Positions 17,823 through 29,250 of a stretch of DNA of 64,000 bases are shown here, piece by piece. Under the pieces are notes generated by a model. It saw nothing but the letters and a program-made list of their open reading frames with translations, did no database searches and was not told where the DNA came from. Origin of the DNA: Minicystis rosea (lineage in GTDB: Bacteria; Myxococcota_A; Polyangia; Polyangiales; Polyangiaceae); NCBI GenBank assembly GCA_001931535.1, contig CP016211.1, positions 7,363,703-7,427,702 of the forward strand, given 5' to 3'. How positions within the stretch are numbered: the first letter of the stretch is position 1; each line of letters begins with the position of its first letter. The translations under genes were made by a program, and so were the position numbers.

Positions 17823-19607
17823 ATGCGGCTCATCGGTGCCCAGGCAAACCGATCTCCATCGTTCGGCAAACGGATCACGGCGCTCTTCATGACGCTCGCG
17901 CTCGGCGTCGGCTGTGCGGGTGAGTCGGGTGACGAACCGGTCCGCGAGGCAGCGGAGGAGGCGAACTACGTTCCCCTTCCCCCGCCGGTCATGACGGTCA
18001 CGAGCCCGCCGGCCACCGTCATGGGCCCGCCGCCCACCATCGATGTCACGCGCTCGCTGGCGATTACCGATCTGCCGACGCTCGGCGCGGTCGACGCCCA
18101 GGGCAAGCTGCGCTTCTCGCTCTACCGCGTGCTCCAAAAGCTCGGCACGAGCAGCAAGACCGACAAGGGCAACTCCCCCTCGGAGCTCTACCAACGCATC
18201 TTCGACACCAACAACACCAAGGCGGGCGGCTTCGTGGCCGATGGCCAGCACTGCGACGATCAGAAGGACGCGCACGGCAACGCCATCTTGAACGGCTTCC
18301 CCATCGAGTGCCCGCGCCAGGAGGGCCAGCTCGCGAACCTCGCCGAGCACAACCCCTTCTGCAGCGGCCCGAACTGCGATCCCTACACGCCCATCGCCAT
18401 CACGAACCGCTTCGATCTGGCCCCGGAGAACGGTCAGACCTGCGGCCAATACCGCATCGTCTTCGGCAAAGGCGTCAACGACGAGCCTTTGAAGACCGCG
18501 GGCAACCCGTTCGTCTTCAACCGCAACCTCATCATCTTCGAGGCCATCGTCCCCAACGCCCGCCCCGATCTCGGCCTCAAGGGCTGCAGTCCGGTGGTGG
18601 GGCTCTGGTATTCGCTGAGCAAGATCGCCGATCCGGCGAAGCGCGCCGCGCTCCTCGATCAATTCTTCTTCTCCGGCATCCCGGGCTTCCCCGCCGCCCT
18701 CGACTTCAGCCATTTCAGGGGCACCGTGGACCCGCACACCGGCGTGCAGACGAGCGGTCAAATCCGCGGCAATCAATTCCTCTTCGACAAGGGCGGTCAG
18801 AACTGGCAGCTCCGCGAGTACAACACCGAGCGGAGCTGCAAGTGCATCGGCCTGAACACGGTTTGCACCGCCAAGATCAGGATGGTGACGACCAAGGAGA
18901 ACCCGGCCGCCACCCTGTTCGACGACAACGACACGAGCCCCCGCGCGCTCGCCTTCCGCGATCCCGCGAACCCCTCCGGGTTCTTGAGCCAAGTGTCCGA
19001 GCTCGCCCGCAACGATCTCAACCGACTCAACTTCAAGGGCCTGAGCCCCTCGTTCAACGGCGGGGAGAGCACCTCTTCGCCGGCCTTCTCCATCCCCGGA
19101 CAGCCTCCCCCGACGCCGCAGAACGACACCAATTACAACATGGTGTTCCGCGCGAGCGGCCCCTTCGCCGCCGCCATTCAAACGGAGCTCGACAAGATTG
19201 GCAGTCCGCTGACGCCGGTCGAGATCGTGCGCCGTGCCCAGACGCAGGCGTGCGCCGGCTGCCATCTGCTCTCCACGTCGGCGTCCGCGTTCTTCGGCGG
19301 CGCGCTCTCGTCCAACGATCTCGGCCCCAACGGCCCCGGGCAGACGCCGCTCATCTGGCCCGACGTCGCGCCCGGCCCCGACGCCGATCCGGGCCCCGAC
19401 GTCGTGCGAGCCAATGCCTTCACGCAGATCTCCGAAGCGGTGCTGGACCCGCTCGCGCCCGGCGTGGTCTGCGACACGGCTTGCACCGCCCATCCCACCA
19501 CGTGCCAGTGCGAATGGGCCATCTCGGCCGCGCTGAAAGACGTGTTCCTTCCGTTCCGGCGCGAGATCATGAGCAAGTTCATCACGACCCACCAAGGCCC
19601 CCATTGA
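17823..19607 (+). CDS. Large lipoprotein with CxxCH motif
   Basis: This is a 594-residue protein starting at an ATG preceded by GGGGAGGAAAC, a good Shine-Dalgarno. The N-terminus has Arg/Lys, a hydrophobic core (ALFMTLALGVGC) and a Cys, so it is probably a lipoprotein. A Pro-rich linker follows. The body has no domain that I recognise. A CAGCH motif (TQACAGCHLLSTSASAFFGG) lies in the last quarter, so one c-type heme may be bound. Paired Cys in the C-terminal part (VCDTACTAHPTTCQCEW) may form disulfides. I infer an extracytoplasmic redox or surface protein. A terminator-like hairpin lies 60 bp after the stop. Confidence 0.7.
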   Translation: MRLIGAQANRSPSFGKRITALFMTLALGVGCAGESGDEPVREAAEEANYVPLPPPVMTVTSPPATVMGPPPTIDVTRSLAITDLPTLGAVDAQGKLRFSLYRVLQKLGTSSKTDKGNSPSELYQRIFDTNNTKAGGFVADGQHCDDQKDAHGNAILNGFPIECPRQEGQLANLAEHNPFCSGPNCDPYTPIAITNRFDLAPENGQTCGQYRIVFGKGVNDEPLKTAGNPFVFNRNLIIFEAIVPNARPDLGLKGCSPVVGLWYSLSKIADPAKRAALLDQFFFSGIPGFPAALDFSHFRGTVDPHTGVQTSGQIRGNQFLFDKGGQNWQLREYNTERSCKCIGLNTVCTAKIRMVTTKENPAATLFDDNDTSPRALAFRDPANPSGFLSQVSELARNDLNRLNFKGLSPSFNGGESTSSPAFSIPGQPPPTPQNDTNYNMVFRASGPFAAAIQTELDKIGSPLTPVEIVRRAQTQACAGCHLLSTSASAFFGGALSSNDLGPNGPGQTPLIWPDVAPGPDADPGPDVVRANAFTQISEAVLDPLAPGVVCDTACTAHPTTCQCEWAISAALKDVFLPFRREIMSKFITTHQGPH

Positions 19608-19666
19608 GCGTGCCTCTCACGATCTCGGCCACGATTCGATTTCCGTCGAGATTCTGAGACTCTCCA

Positions 19667-19706
19667 GGGCCCGGTGTGGTGCAGCACGCCGGGCCCGCAC
19701 TCTTTT
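19667..19706 (+). terminator. Rho-independent terminator-like hairpin
   Basis: An inverted repeat GGGCCCGG (19667-19674) / CCGGGCCC (19689-19696) encloses a 14-nt loop. It is followed by GCAC and a short T-run (TCTTTT). It lies about 60 bp downstream of the CxxCH lipoprotein gene and ahead of the next plus-strand gene, as expected for a terminator. The T-tract is weak, as is common at this GC content. Confidence 0.55.
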
Positions 19707-19832
19707 CCTCTCGTGATCGAAGCGCATTGGGATCTCCCCTGACCAGTCGATTGCAGGGGTGTTGGCTTCCATTCTCGAGATGGGTGTCTTCCGTCTCGAC
19801 GATCGTGATAGCGTGGCTCTCGGGTGATCCTG

Positions 19833-20810
19833 ATGCCGCGTGGTCGTCACTTCGCTTGGGCAGCGGTGCTCGCGCTCTTCACCGCCACCATCACGGGCAC
19901 GCGCTCCGCGCGCGCGGATGACGTGGCCGCCGCGCAGATCTTCGCCGACGAAGGCAACCGCGCCGCCGCCACCGGGGATTTCACGACGGCGCTCGATCGC
20001 TTCCGCGCCGCCTATGCGCGCTATCGGAGCGCGAACATCCTGCTCAACATCGGGACCACGTTGCAGCGGCTCGGCCGCGGGCCCGAAGCGGCGGTGGTCT
20101 ACGAGCAATACCTCCGCGATCCCGGCGCCAATCCGCAGCGGATTCCGGAGATCCAACGCGCCATTGCCACCATCGACGCCACCATTGCCCGCATCACCAT
20201 CGGTGTGAGCGACGGCGGGGCGCGTGTTTGGCTCGACGGTCGCGAGCTCACCGGCTTCGCGCCGGGGAGCAGCTTGCGGCTCGCTCCGGGCGAGCACACC
20301 GTCGCTGCCGGTCGCGAGGTCCCCTACGCCACGGAGACGATCCGCGTGAGCGCGGGTGAAGCACGCTCCGTGTATCTGCGCTTGCCGATGGCCGCCGTGA
20401 TTCCGGCCGTGCCGGCTGTGCCTACCGCCGAGCCGATGGAGGCGCCGCCTCGCCGCTCTTCGCGCGAGCTCTCCACGGAGGGTGCCATTGCGCTGACGTT
20501 CGACATCGTGGGCTCGCTCGGCGTCATCGGCGGCATTGCCGCGGGCATCGTCGCCATCGTGAAGAACCACGACGCCAGCGATCACTGCCTCGATCGCGGC
20601 GCCGCCTGCGAGCCGCGCGCGCTCGAGCTGGAGAGCCAGGCGAAGAAAGCCGGTCAGGTCGGCAGCGTGCTTCTGGGCGCGGGCGCGGCGTTCGTCGTCA
20701 CGGGCGCCATCGTGCACGCGGTGGATCGAGGCTCGAAGCGCCGCGGCGCGACGAGCGGGCCTCGGATGGCGGTCGGGCCCGGCTTCGTGACCTTCGGAGG
20801 ATCGTGGTGA
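19833..20810 (+). CDS. Exported TPR-PEGA protein with two C-terminal hydrophobic segments
   Basis: This is a 325-residue protein. A cleavable signal (MPRGRHFAWAAVLALF...ARA) is followed by two or three TPR-like helical pairs (FADEGNRAAATGDFTTALDR onward). Next comes a PEGA-like beta domain (ARVWLDGRELTGFAPGSSLR...LAPGEHTV) of the kind found in surface proteins. Two Gly/Ala-rich hydrophobic segments near the C-terminus (IVGSLGVIGGIAAGIVAIV and VLLGAGAAFVVTGAIV) could span the membrane. This TPR-PEGA-TM layout is common among myxobacterial envelope proteins. A GTG at 19824 is an alternative start. The stop overlaps the start of the next lipoprotein gene by 4 bp, so they form an operon. Confidence 0.75.
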   Translation: MPRGRHFAWAAVLALFTATITGTRSARADDVAAAQIFADEGNRAAATGDFTTALDRFRAAYARYRSANILLNIGTTLQRLGRGPEAAVVYEQYLRDPGANPQRIPEIQRAIATIDATIARITIGVSDGGARVWLDGRELTGFAPGSSLRLAPGEHTVAAGREVPYATETIRVSAGEARSVYLRLPMAAVIPAVPAVPTAEPMEAPPRRSSRELSTEGAIALTFDIVGSLGVIGGIAAGIVAIVKNHDASDHCLDRGAACEPRALELESQAKKAGQVGSVLLGAGAAFVVTGAIVHAVDRGSKRRGATSGPRMAVGPGFVTFGGSW

Positions 20811-22039
20811 GCACCCGAGATCCCAAGCCGATCTTCCGCGTGACGGCGATCTCCTTCGCGCTGGCCGCGGCCGCGCTACTCGGCGCCTGCGACACGCTGC
20901 TTCGCGTGGGGCAGCCCGATCGCTTCATCGATCCTCACGTGAGCTGCGCCGACGGCCCGTGCGTGTGCGTGGGCGGATTCGACGACTGCGACGGCGACGA
21001 GGACAACGGCTGCGAGACCGATCTCTCGAGCAGCGCGAGCCACTGCGGCGCGTGCGGGAGCTCCTGTGACAACGGCACGTGCAGCGGCGGCGTGTGCACC
21101 TGCGCCGAAGGCTTCGTCGATTGCGACGGCAACGCCTCGAACGGCTGCGAGGCGCGCCTCGACATCGATTTGCAGAACTGCGGCGCCTGCGATCACGACT
21201 GCGGAGGCAGCGTGTGCTCGGCCGGCGTGTGCCTGCCGGTGACCTTCGGCGGCCTCGACGCCGTCTCGAGCATCGCCACGGGCAACGGCGATCTCTACGT
21301 CGCGCGCTGCGGCGATCCCGCGGTTGGATCGATCGACGCGAGCGGCGGCTCGCTGCAAGGCATCGGCATGGCCACGGGCTGCGCGAGCATGATCGCGGTG
21401 TCCGACGACACCGTGGTGTGGGCCACGACGGACGCGGTGCTCTCGGCGAGCCTCGATTTTCCCGCGAGCGCGACCGAGCTCACGACGATGACGAGCCCCG
21501 TGCGCTTCCTCGCCGCGAGCCCGACGCACATCTATTGGTGGAGCTCCGACACGACGACGTCCGCGCTGGTGCGCGTGCCCATCGCCGGCGGCGCGGTGGA
21601 GACGGTGGCCGAGACGACGGTCTCCGCGCTCGCGGTCGGCGCCGAGCTCGCCTATTGGTCCGACGCGAAAGGCATCCACGCCGTGAGGTTCGACGGCCTG
21701 CTCGTCTCCGATCTGAGCACGATGACGGCGCGCGCGCTCTCCGTCGAAGGCGACACCCTCTTCGCCGCCGACGCAGAGGGGATTCACGCCATCACCTCGA
21801 ATGGCACGACGACATTGCTAGAACCGACCGAAGGCGCCGAGGCCATCGCCGCCGATACGGCCCATGTCTATTGGGTCGACACGACCGACAACACCGTTCG
21901 ACGCATCCGCCGCGACGCCACGGAGATGACGATCCTCGCCAAGGGCGAGCCCTTCTCGACCGTCGTGGCGCCCATCGCGCTCGACGACGACGCCGTGTAT
22001 TGGATTGCCGATCAGAAGGTGCGCAGGGTCGCGAAGTAG
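20807..22039 (+). CDS. Cys-rich, propeller-like lipoprotein
   Basis: This is a 410-residue lipoprotein. GTG at 20807 overlaps the upstream TGA as GTGA and has GGAGG 6 bp upstream, a better start than the GTG at 20804. The signal peptide ends in LLGAC. Residues of about 45-140 contain two Cys-rich modules of the kind DCDGDxxNGCETDL...HCGACGSSC, often found in myxobacterial surface proteins. The remaining 270 residues alternate short strands with Trp/Tyr anchors (IYWWSSDTTTSALVRVPIAG, AYWSDAKGIHAVRFDG, VYWVDTTDNTVRRI). These resemble a YWxD-type beta-propeller. It is probably translationally coupled to the TPR-PEGA protein and acts at the cell surface. Confidence 0.75.
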   Translation: MSTRDPKPIFRVTAISFALAAAALLGACDTLLRVGQPDRFIDPHVSCADGPCVCVGGFDDCDGDEDNGCETDLSSSASHCGACGSSCDNGTCSGGVCTCAEGFVDCDGNASNGCEARLDIDLQNCGACDHDCGGSVCSAGVCLPVTFGGLDAVSSIATGNGDLYVARCGDPAVGSIDASGGSLQGIGMATGCASMIAVSDDTVVWATTDAVLSASLDFPASATELTTMTSPVRFLAASPTHIYWWSSDTTTSALVRVPIAGGAVETVAETTVSALAVGAELAYWSDAKGIHAVRFDGLLVSDLSTMTARALSVEGDTLFAADAEGIHAITSNGTTTLLEPTEGAEAIAADTAHVYWVDTTDNTVRRIRRDATEMTILAKGEPFSTVVAPIALDDDAVYWIADQKVRRVAK

Positions 22040-22046
22040 GGTGTCC

Positions 22047-23723
22047 TCAGCGCGCCGAGAGCGCGCCGATGTCGGCGGTGCGCCGCGGATGGCCCTCCAA
22101 ATCGCGCGCCGGGAGCTCGTATGGATCGGCCCGGCCCGCGAGCAGCGAGGAGCCGGCCCGCGGGTGAAAATCAGGCCGGTCGGGGTTCGGCCGCCACCAA
22201 TGCTCGCCGAGGATCACCCACGGCTCCTCGCCATAACGATGGACCTCGGCGGCGAACCGGGCCCGCGTGATGCCGGTGGGCACGCGGCTCGGATCGAGCG
22301 GCACCCGCATGAGCGCGGTGAGCGCCTCGGCGCCGCCCGTGAACGCCACCGTGTTGACCACGTTGGGCCCGAACGCAAAATGGTAGATGCCGGTGCTCGA
22401 GATCTCGACGCTCGAAGGCTCGTCGTTGATGAGCACGTTGTTGTAAACCACCGATCCGAAGCTGCCATGAACGGCCTGGAGCGCGGCCCGCGCCGGGTTC
22501 GCCATGATCACGGTGTTGTTCCGAATCACGTTCCCCTGACAGCCCCACGACGGCAGCGAAGCCGGCCCGAGGGCGGCGCGCGGGTCCGGGCTCTCGCGCT
22601 CGCGATCGAAGGGATTGGCATCGTTCCATTGGGCGATGCCGTGCGCGAGGTTGCCATAGAGGAGGTTGTTTTGAATCAAGGACTCGGAGAGCCCCGCGAG
22701 GTTGATGGCGCCGCCGCCCGCGCGCCCATTGCCCTGGATGACGTTCTCCTCGATGATGAAATTGACGCCGCGCCCGTCGGGATAACCATTCTTCCCGAAC
22801 AGCGCGTCAGCGCGCGCAATCACCCCTTCGGCCCAAGCATGGCTCTCCCCGAGGGGATATCCGGCGAAGGCTTGGTGCTTGAGGATCTCGGCCAGCGAGG
22901 CCTTCGGATCGAGGTTGCATTGCAGGCCCGAACCATTGCTCGCAGCGAAGACGTTGCGCCGGATGACGTAATCGTCCGAGCCATCGGAGACGTAGGCGGC
23001 GTGCTCGCGAACCGAGGCCGCGAAGACGTTGTCCTGCATCAGCACGGTGTGGCTGTCGGTCGCGTGGAGCCCCCAGTTCTCGTGATGATGCGAATAGTTC
23101 CCGGCCACCACCACATGATGGGTGAGCTTGCCCGAACGCCCGAAGTCACCGTCGAGCATGATACCGGCCCAGGGACCGCCGTCCGCGAGGCCATGCCCGA
23201 CGAGGTCGAAGCCTTCGATGATGACGTGATGGGCCGCGCGAATCAGGATCAGCCAGCGATCGGCGTCGGTGCGGGCCACACGATCGATGGTGACCTCGCC
23301 CGGCGCGCCGATGGCCTTGAAATGGATGTAGCGCCCGTCGCCGGCGTCGGGCTTTTCATCGAGGTAGAAGCCGGCGTGACGCCCGGGGAGCACGGCCACG
23401 AGATCACCGCCGCGCGCCGCGTCGGCGGCCGCTTGCAGCGTGGTGAACGTCGCCGTGACGGGCAGCTCGACTTCGATCGAGGAAGGCGCGCGCGCCGCGG
23501 GATCGAAGGGCCGAATGCGCACGGTGCGCGGCGGCGTCGCCGATGTCGAGACGGCGAGGACGCGCGAATAGACGTGCTGCACGTGAATGGAGGCGGCGAC
23601 CCACGCGTCGGCGTCGCGCAGAGGACAGAATGCGAGAGGCGCGACGCGCGGCGGCTCCGCGGGCGGCACGGGCGAGACGCAGGCCAGGAGGCCCACGGAA
23701 GCAACGAGGGACAAGGACCGCAC
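22047..23723 (-). CDS. Right-handed parallel beta-helix lipoprotein
   Basis: This is a 558-residue protein. I chose GTG 23723 because it gives a lipoprotein signal (MRSLSLVASVGLLAC); the frame is open further upstream but without a signal. Residues of about 100-450 show the rung-like pattern of parallel beta-helix proteins: short strands with Asn/Asp turns (VIIEGFDLVGHG, VVVAGNYSHHHENWGLHATD, VLMQDNVFAASV, FIIEENVIQGNG, LIQNNLLYGNLAHGI, NVIRNNTVIM). Proteins of this fold often bind or cleave polysaccharides; no catalytic residue can be assigned. It is convergent with the propeller lipoprotein (7-bp gap) and divergent from the Cys-rich array lipoprotein. Confidence 0.75.
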   Translation of the reverse strand: MRSLSLVASVGLLACVSPVPPAEPPRVAPLAFCPLRDADAWVAASIHVQHVYSRVLAVSTSATPPRTVRIRPFDPAARAPSSIEVELPVTATFTTLQAAADAARGGDLVAVLPGRHAGFYLDEKPDAGDGRYIHFKAIGAPGEVTIDRVARTDADRWLILIRAAHHVIIEGFDLVGHGLADGGPWAGIMLDGDFGRSGKLTHHVVVAGNYSHHHENWGLHATDSHTVLMQDNVFAASVREHAAYVSDGSDDYVIRRNVFAASNGSGLQCNLDPKASLAEILKHQAFAGYPLGESHAWAEGVIARADALFGKNGYPDGRGVNFIIEENVIQGNGRAGGGAINLAGLSESLIQNNLLYGNLAHGIAQWNDANPFDRERESPDPRAALGPASLPSWGCQGNVIRNNTVIMANPARAALQAVHGSFGSVVYNNVLINDEPSSVEISSTGIYHFAFGPNVVNTVAFTGGAEALTALMRVPLDPSRVPTGITRARFAAEVHRYGEEPWVILGEHWWRPNPDRPDFHPRAGSSLLAGRADPYELPARDLEGHPRRTADIGALSAR

Positions 23724-23878
23724 CGCCGTTGGAATGCGCGCCGCGTCGATAGAATATCGTAGCAGAAGAGGGCCTTTGGCACGAATCTGCCAAGACGATG
23801 CGGGAGAGCTTCGGGGCCGCACCAACACGCGGAAAATGCGGTCCGTCCACGGCACGACCTGACACAGGAGACGACTCC

Positions 23879-24805
23879 ATGATCCGACCTCGCAACGCCA
23901 TTCGAATCGCGACGCTCGCGGTGCTCGTCGTGATGCCGGTGAGCCTCTCCGGCTGCGCGGTGTACATCGCCACCGACGGCTGCGAGGTCGACGGCGCGAG
24001 CCACCCGGTGGGGACGTCGTTCCCCGCGGAGGATGGTTGCAACACGTGCACGTGCACCGAGGGCGGCGAGGTCCTCTGCACGAGGACGGCGTGCGTCGAG
24101 GGATGCAACGACGCGGTCGGCTCGCACGAGGTCGGCGCGACGTGGAAGGTCGACTGCAACAGCTGTAGCTGCACGGCTCCGGGGGAGATCGTGTGCAGCC
24201 ATCAAGCGTGCGGCGTGTCGTGCGAGTGGATGGGGAAGACGTACCCGCAGGGCGCCGAGTTCCCCGCCGGTGACGGCTGCAACACGTGCACGTGCGACGC
24301 TGGAGGCCAGGTGGGGTGCACGCTGATCGCGTGCGCGACGTGTGATTACGACGGGCAGACGTACAAGCCCGGAGAGAGCTTCCCCGCGACCGACGGCTGC
24401 AACACGTGCACGTGCGACGCGTCCGGCAACGTGGGCTGCACGGAGATCGCGTGCCCGACGTGCGAATACGCCGGGCAGACCTACAAGCCCGGGGAGAGCT
24501 TCCCCGCGACCGACGGCTGCAACACGTGCACGTGCGACGCGTCCGGCAACGTGGGTTGCACGAAGATCGACTGCACGTGCGATCCGGCGACGGAGTGGTG
24601 GCGCCACTACGTGGGCAACAGCCCGGAGGAGTGCCAGGTCATCGACTTCGCGTGCCAGGCCAACACGAAGATGTTCGGCAACGAGTGCGGCTGCGGCTGC
24701 GAGCAGGACGCGAGCTGCCCCCAGTACTTCGACTGCCAGCCTCCGAACCAATGCGACCTGGAGAAGCTGAAGGCGCAGTGCCCCTATTCGGGGTTCGCGT
24801 TCTGA
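23879..24805 (+). CDS. Lipoprotein with five tandem VWC/pacifastin-like Cys-rich modules
   Basis: This is a 308-residue lipoprotein. The ATG is preceded by AGGAG at good spacing, and the signal peptide ends in SLSGC. Five modules of about 35-40 residues follow. Each has the form C-x(14-18)-C-N-x-C-x-C-x(3)-G-x(2-3)-C-x(4)-C (for example CNTCTCDASGNVGCTEIAC). This array matches both the N-terminal half of von Willebrand factor C domains and, closely, the pacifastin protease-inhibitor signature, except for a longer first loop. Modules 3-5 repeat at exactly 120 bp (from 24221, 24341 and 24461), and the last two are nearly identical at the DNA level, so they arose by recent duplication. A different Cys-rich tail ends the protein. 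It is probably surface-exposed; inhibitor or adhesion roles are both possible. Confidence 0.75.
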   Translation: MIRPRNAIRIATLAVLVVMPVSLSGCAVYIATDGCEVDGASHPVGTSFPAEDGCNTCTCTEGGEVLCTRTACVEGCNDAVGSHEVGATWKVDCNSCSCTAPGEIVCSHQACGVSCEWMGKTYPQGAEFPAGDGCNTCTCDAGGQVGCTLIACATCDYDGQTYKPGESFPATDGCNTCTCDASGNVGCTEIACPTCEYAGQTYKPGESFPATDGCNTCTCDASGNVGCTKIDCTCDPATEWWRHYVGNSPEECQVIDFACQANTKMFGNECGCGCEQDASCPQYFDCQPPNQCDLEKLKAQCPYSGFAF

Positions 24806-24807
24806 TC

Positions 24808-24857
24808 ACGATGGGGCCGCGAGCTGCCCCAAACCGCGCAGGGCGAGCCGGCGCGGA
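24808..24857. repeat. Dispersed double-hairpin element, copy 1
   Basis: Directly after the stop of the Cys-rich array lipoprotein lies ACGATGGGGCCGC, whose TGGGGC pairs with GCCCCA at 24826-24831. 'AAACC' and a second inverted repeat, CCGCGC (24834-24839) / GCGCGG (24851-24856), follow. The same arrangement and starting sequence occur downstream of the histidine kinase gene (55094-55142). It may serve as a terminator or a REP-like element. Confidence 0.5.
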
Positions 24858-25043
24858 TCTCGATCGGTGCGCGCGGCGATGCGATCTGGGCGGGATTTCT
24901 AGGGCAGTTCATGCATCGGGCCCGATGTCGATGACGTCGGGCCCGTGCCTCGCCAAGGGGCAAGCGATCCGCTGCGTGTGGGAGCGGCGGCGATGCGGGG
25001 AGGTTCGACAAGCGCGTGTGCGCTCGGCCTCTGCAAGTGAGCG

Positions 25044-25409
25044 TCAGCTTTCGCTGCCGTCACGCTTCACTTCACGGAGGAGCTCTTCGATGCGGGCCAT
25101 CGCGTCGGGAGCTTCGTCGTAGAAGAAGCGGAAGGTCGGCGCGTAGCGGAGGCCGAGGGCCTGCGCGGTCGCGTGCCGCAATCGCCCTGCGGCCGCGCCG
25201 AGGCCCTTCAGGGCGGCCTTGATGGCAACCTCGTCGTCGCCGCCCAGCTCGCGCCGGACGTAGACCTTGGCGAGCTGCAGGTCGTCGGTCAGCTCCACCC
25301 GCGAGACCAAGACGCCTTCGAGGCGCGGATCTCGAAGGCCGCGCAGCGCCGCCGACAGCTCTTCTTGCAGGCGACCTGCCACCCGCGTCGCACGCTTCAC
25401 GCCGCTCAT
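25044..25409 (-). CDS. rbfA: Ribosome-binding factor A
   Basis: This is a 121-residue protein, the usual RbfA size. It begins MSGVKRATRVAGRLQEELSA and contains the KH-like core LRDPRLEGVLVSRVELTDDL, VYVRRELGG and LRYAPTFRFFYDEAPDAMAR, the last being the conserved C-terminal segment. RbfA binds the 30S subunit and helps mature the 16S rRNA 5' end. The ATG overlaps the upstream ylxP stop by 4 bp (ATGA), showing coupling. It is the last gene of the rimP-nusA-ylxR-infB-ylxP-rbfA operon in this window. Confidence 0.92.
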   Translation of the reverse strand: MSGVKRATRVAGRLQEELSAALRGLRDPRLEGVLVSRVELTDDLQLAKVYVRRELGGDDEVAIKAALKGLGAAAGRLRHATAQALGLRYAPTFRFFYDEAPDAMARIEELLREVKRDGSES

Positions 25410-25777
25410 CCCGGATCCTCTTCGTCTTCGTTCCAGTCCGGATCGAGCGCTTGCTCGATCCCACCTTGCACACCGCGGCCAGCCTCTCCGAAGGGGACGA
25501 TCTCCGTCGCCCGATCCGAGAGCACCGCGTCCGGCAACGTCGCCGCCATCGACGCCACGTCGGCCAGAACCTTGTCGCACACGGCGTGCGAGCCCGATAC
25601 GCACGCGATCCCGAACACCGCTCGCCGCGGATCATCGAGCGCGCCGACCTCCGCGACGGAGACGCGCAGTCGGTTCTGCGCGCGCTCCTTGAACGAGCGC
25701 ACGACGCTGCGCTTGTCCTTCAACGACCTCGCGCCGACGATCGAAAGCGTCAGCCTGAGCACTCCAACGAACATCAC
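25406..25777 (-). CDS. ylxP: YlxP/DUF503 family protein
   Basis: This is a 123-residue protein starting MMFVGVLRLTLSIVGARSLK. The 'GVLRLTL...ARSLKDKRSVVRSFKERAQNR' N-terminus and 'VSVAEVGALDDPRRAVFGIA' block are diagnostic of DUF503 (YlxP). The function is poorly defined, but the gene is conserved between infB and rbfA. Here it lies 259 bp after infB, with a gap that holds no gene, and is coupled to rbfA by a 4-bp overlap. An Asp/Glu-rich tail (DPDWNEDEEDPG) extends past the usual domain. Confidence 0.9.
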   Translation of the reverse strand: MMFVGVLRLTLSIVGARSLKDKRSVVRSFKERAQNRLRVSVAEVGALDDPRRAVFGIACVSGSHAVCDKVLADVASMAATLPDAVLSDRATEIVPFGEAGRGVQGGIEQALDPDWNEDEEDPG

Positions 25778-26036
25778 TTCCGGGAGTCTTTTTCAGGGCA
25801 GACTCATTCCGGCCCGCAGCGGGTAGCACGGGAGCCGCGCGATGACGAGCCGGGCATTTCATTGCTCGAGGCTCGCCGTCCGTCGCTTCGGAAATGCGAC
25901 GGCGCGCGAGAACGACGGCCACGCGCACGAACCGCACGGGCACGCTCGATGACGAGATGAGGATGGAGGGGAGAAGCGGGAGGCGCCTCCCCTCCGCTCG
26001 AAGGGACCGAGCGAAGAGGAGGCCGGCGAGAGGCGA

Positions 26037-29168
<3,132 letters not shown>

Positions 29169-29250
29169 GCACCTCGCTCCACGTTCGCGACCTAACCCCA
29201 CAGCCGTCGCTGCGATCATCCTTGGTATCCGCGGCCTCCGCGGTTGGCTC

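Noticed and set aside
25978..25991. Perfect palindrome GGGAGGCGCCTCCC after infB as a terminator
   Set aside because: No loop and no T-tract on either strand; possibly a protein site, but not supportable as a terminator.
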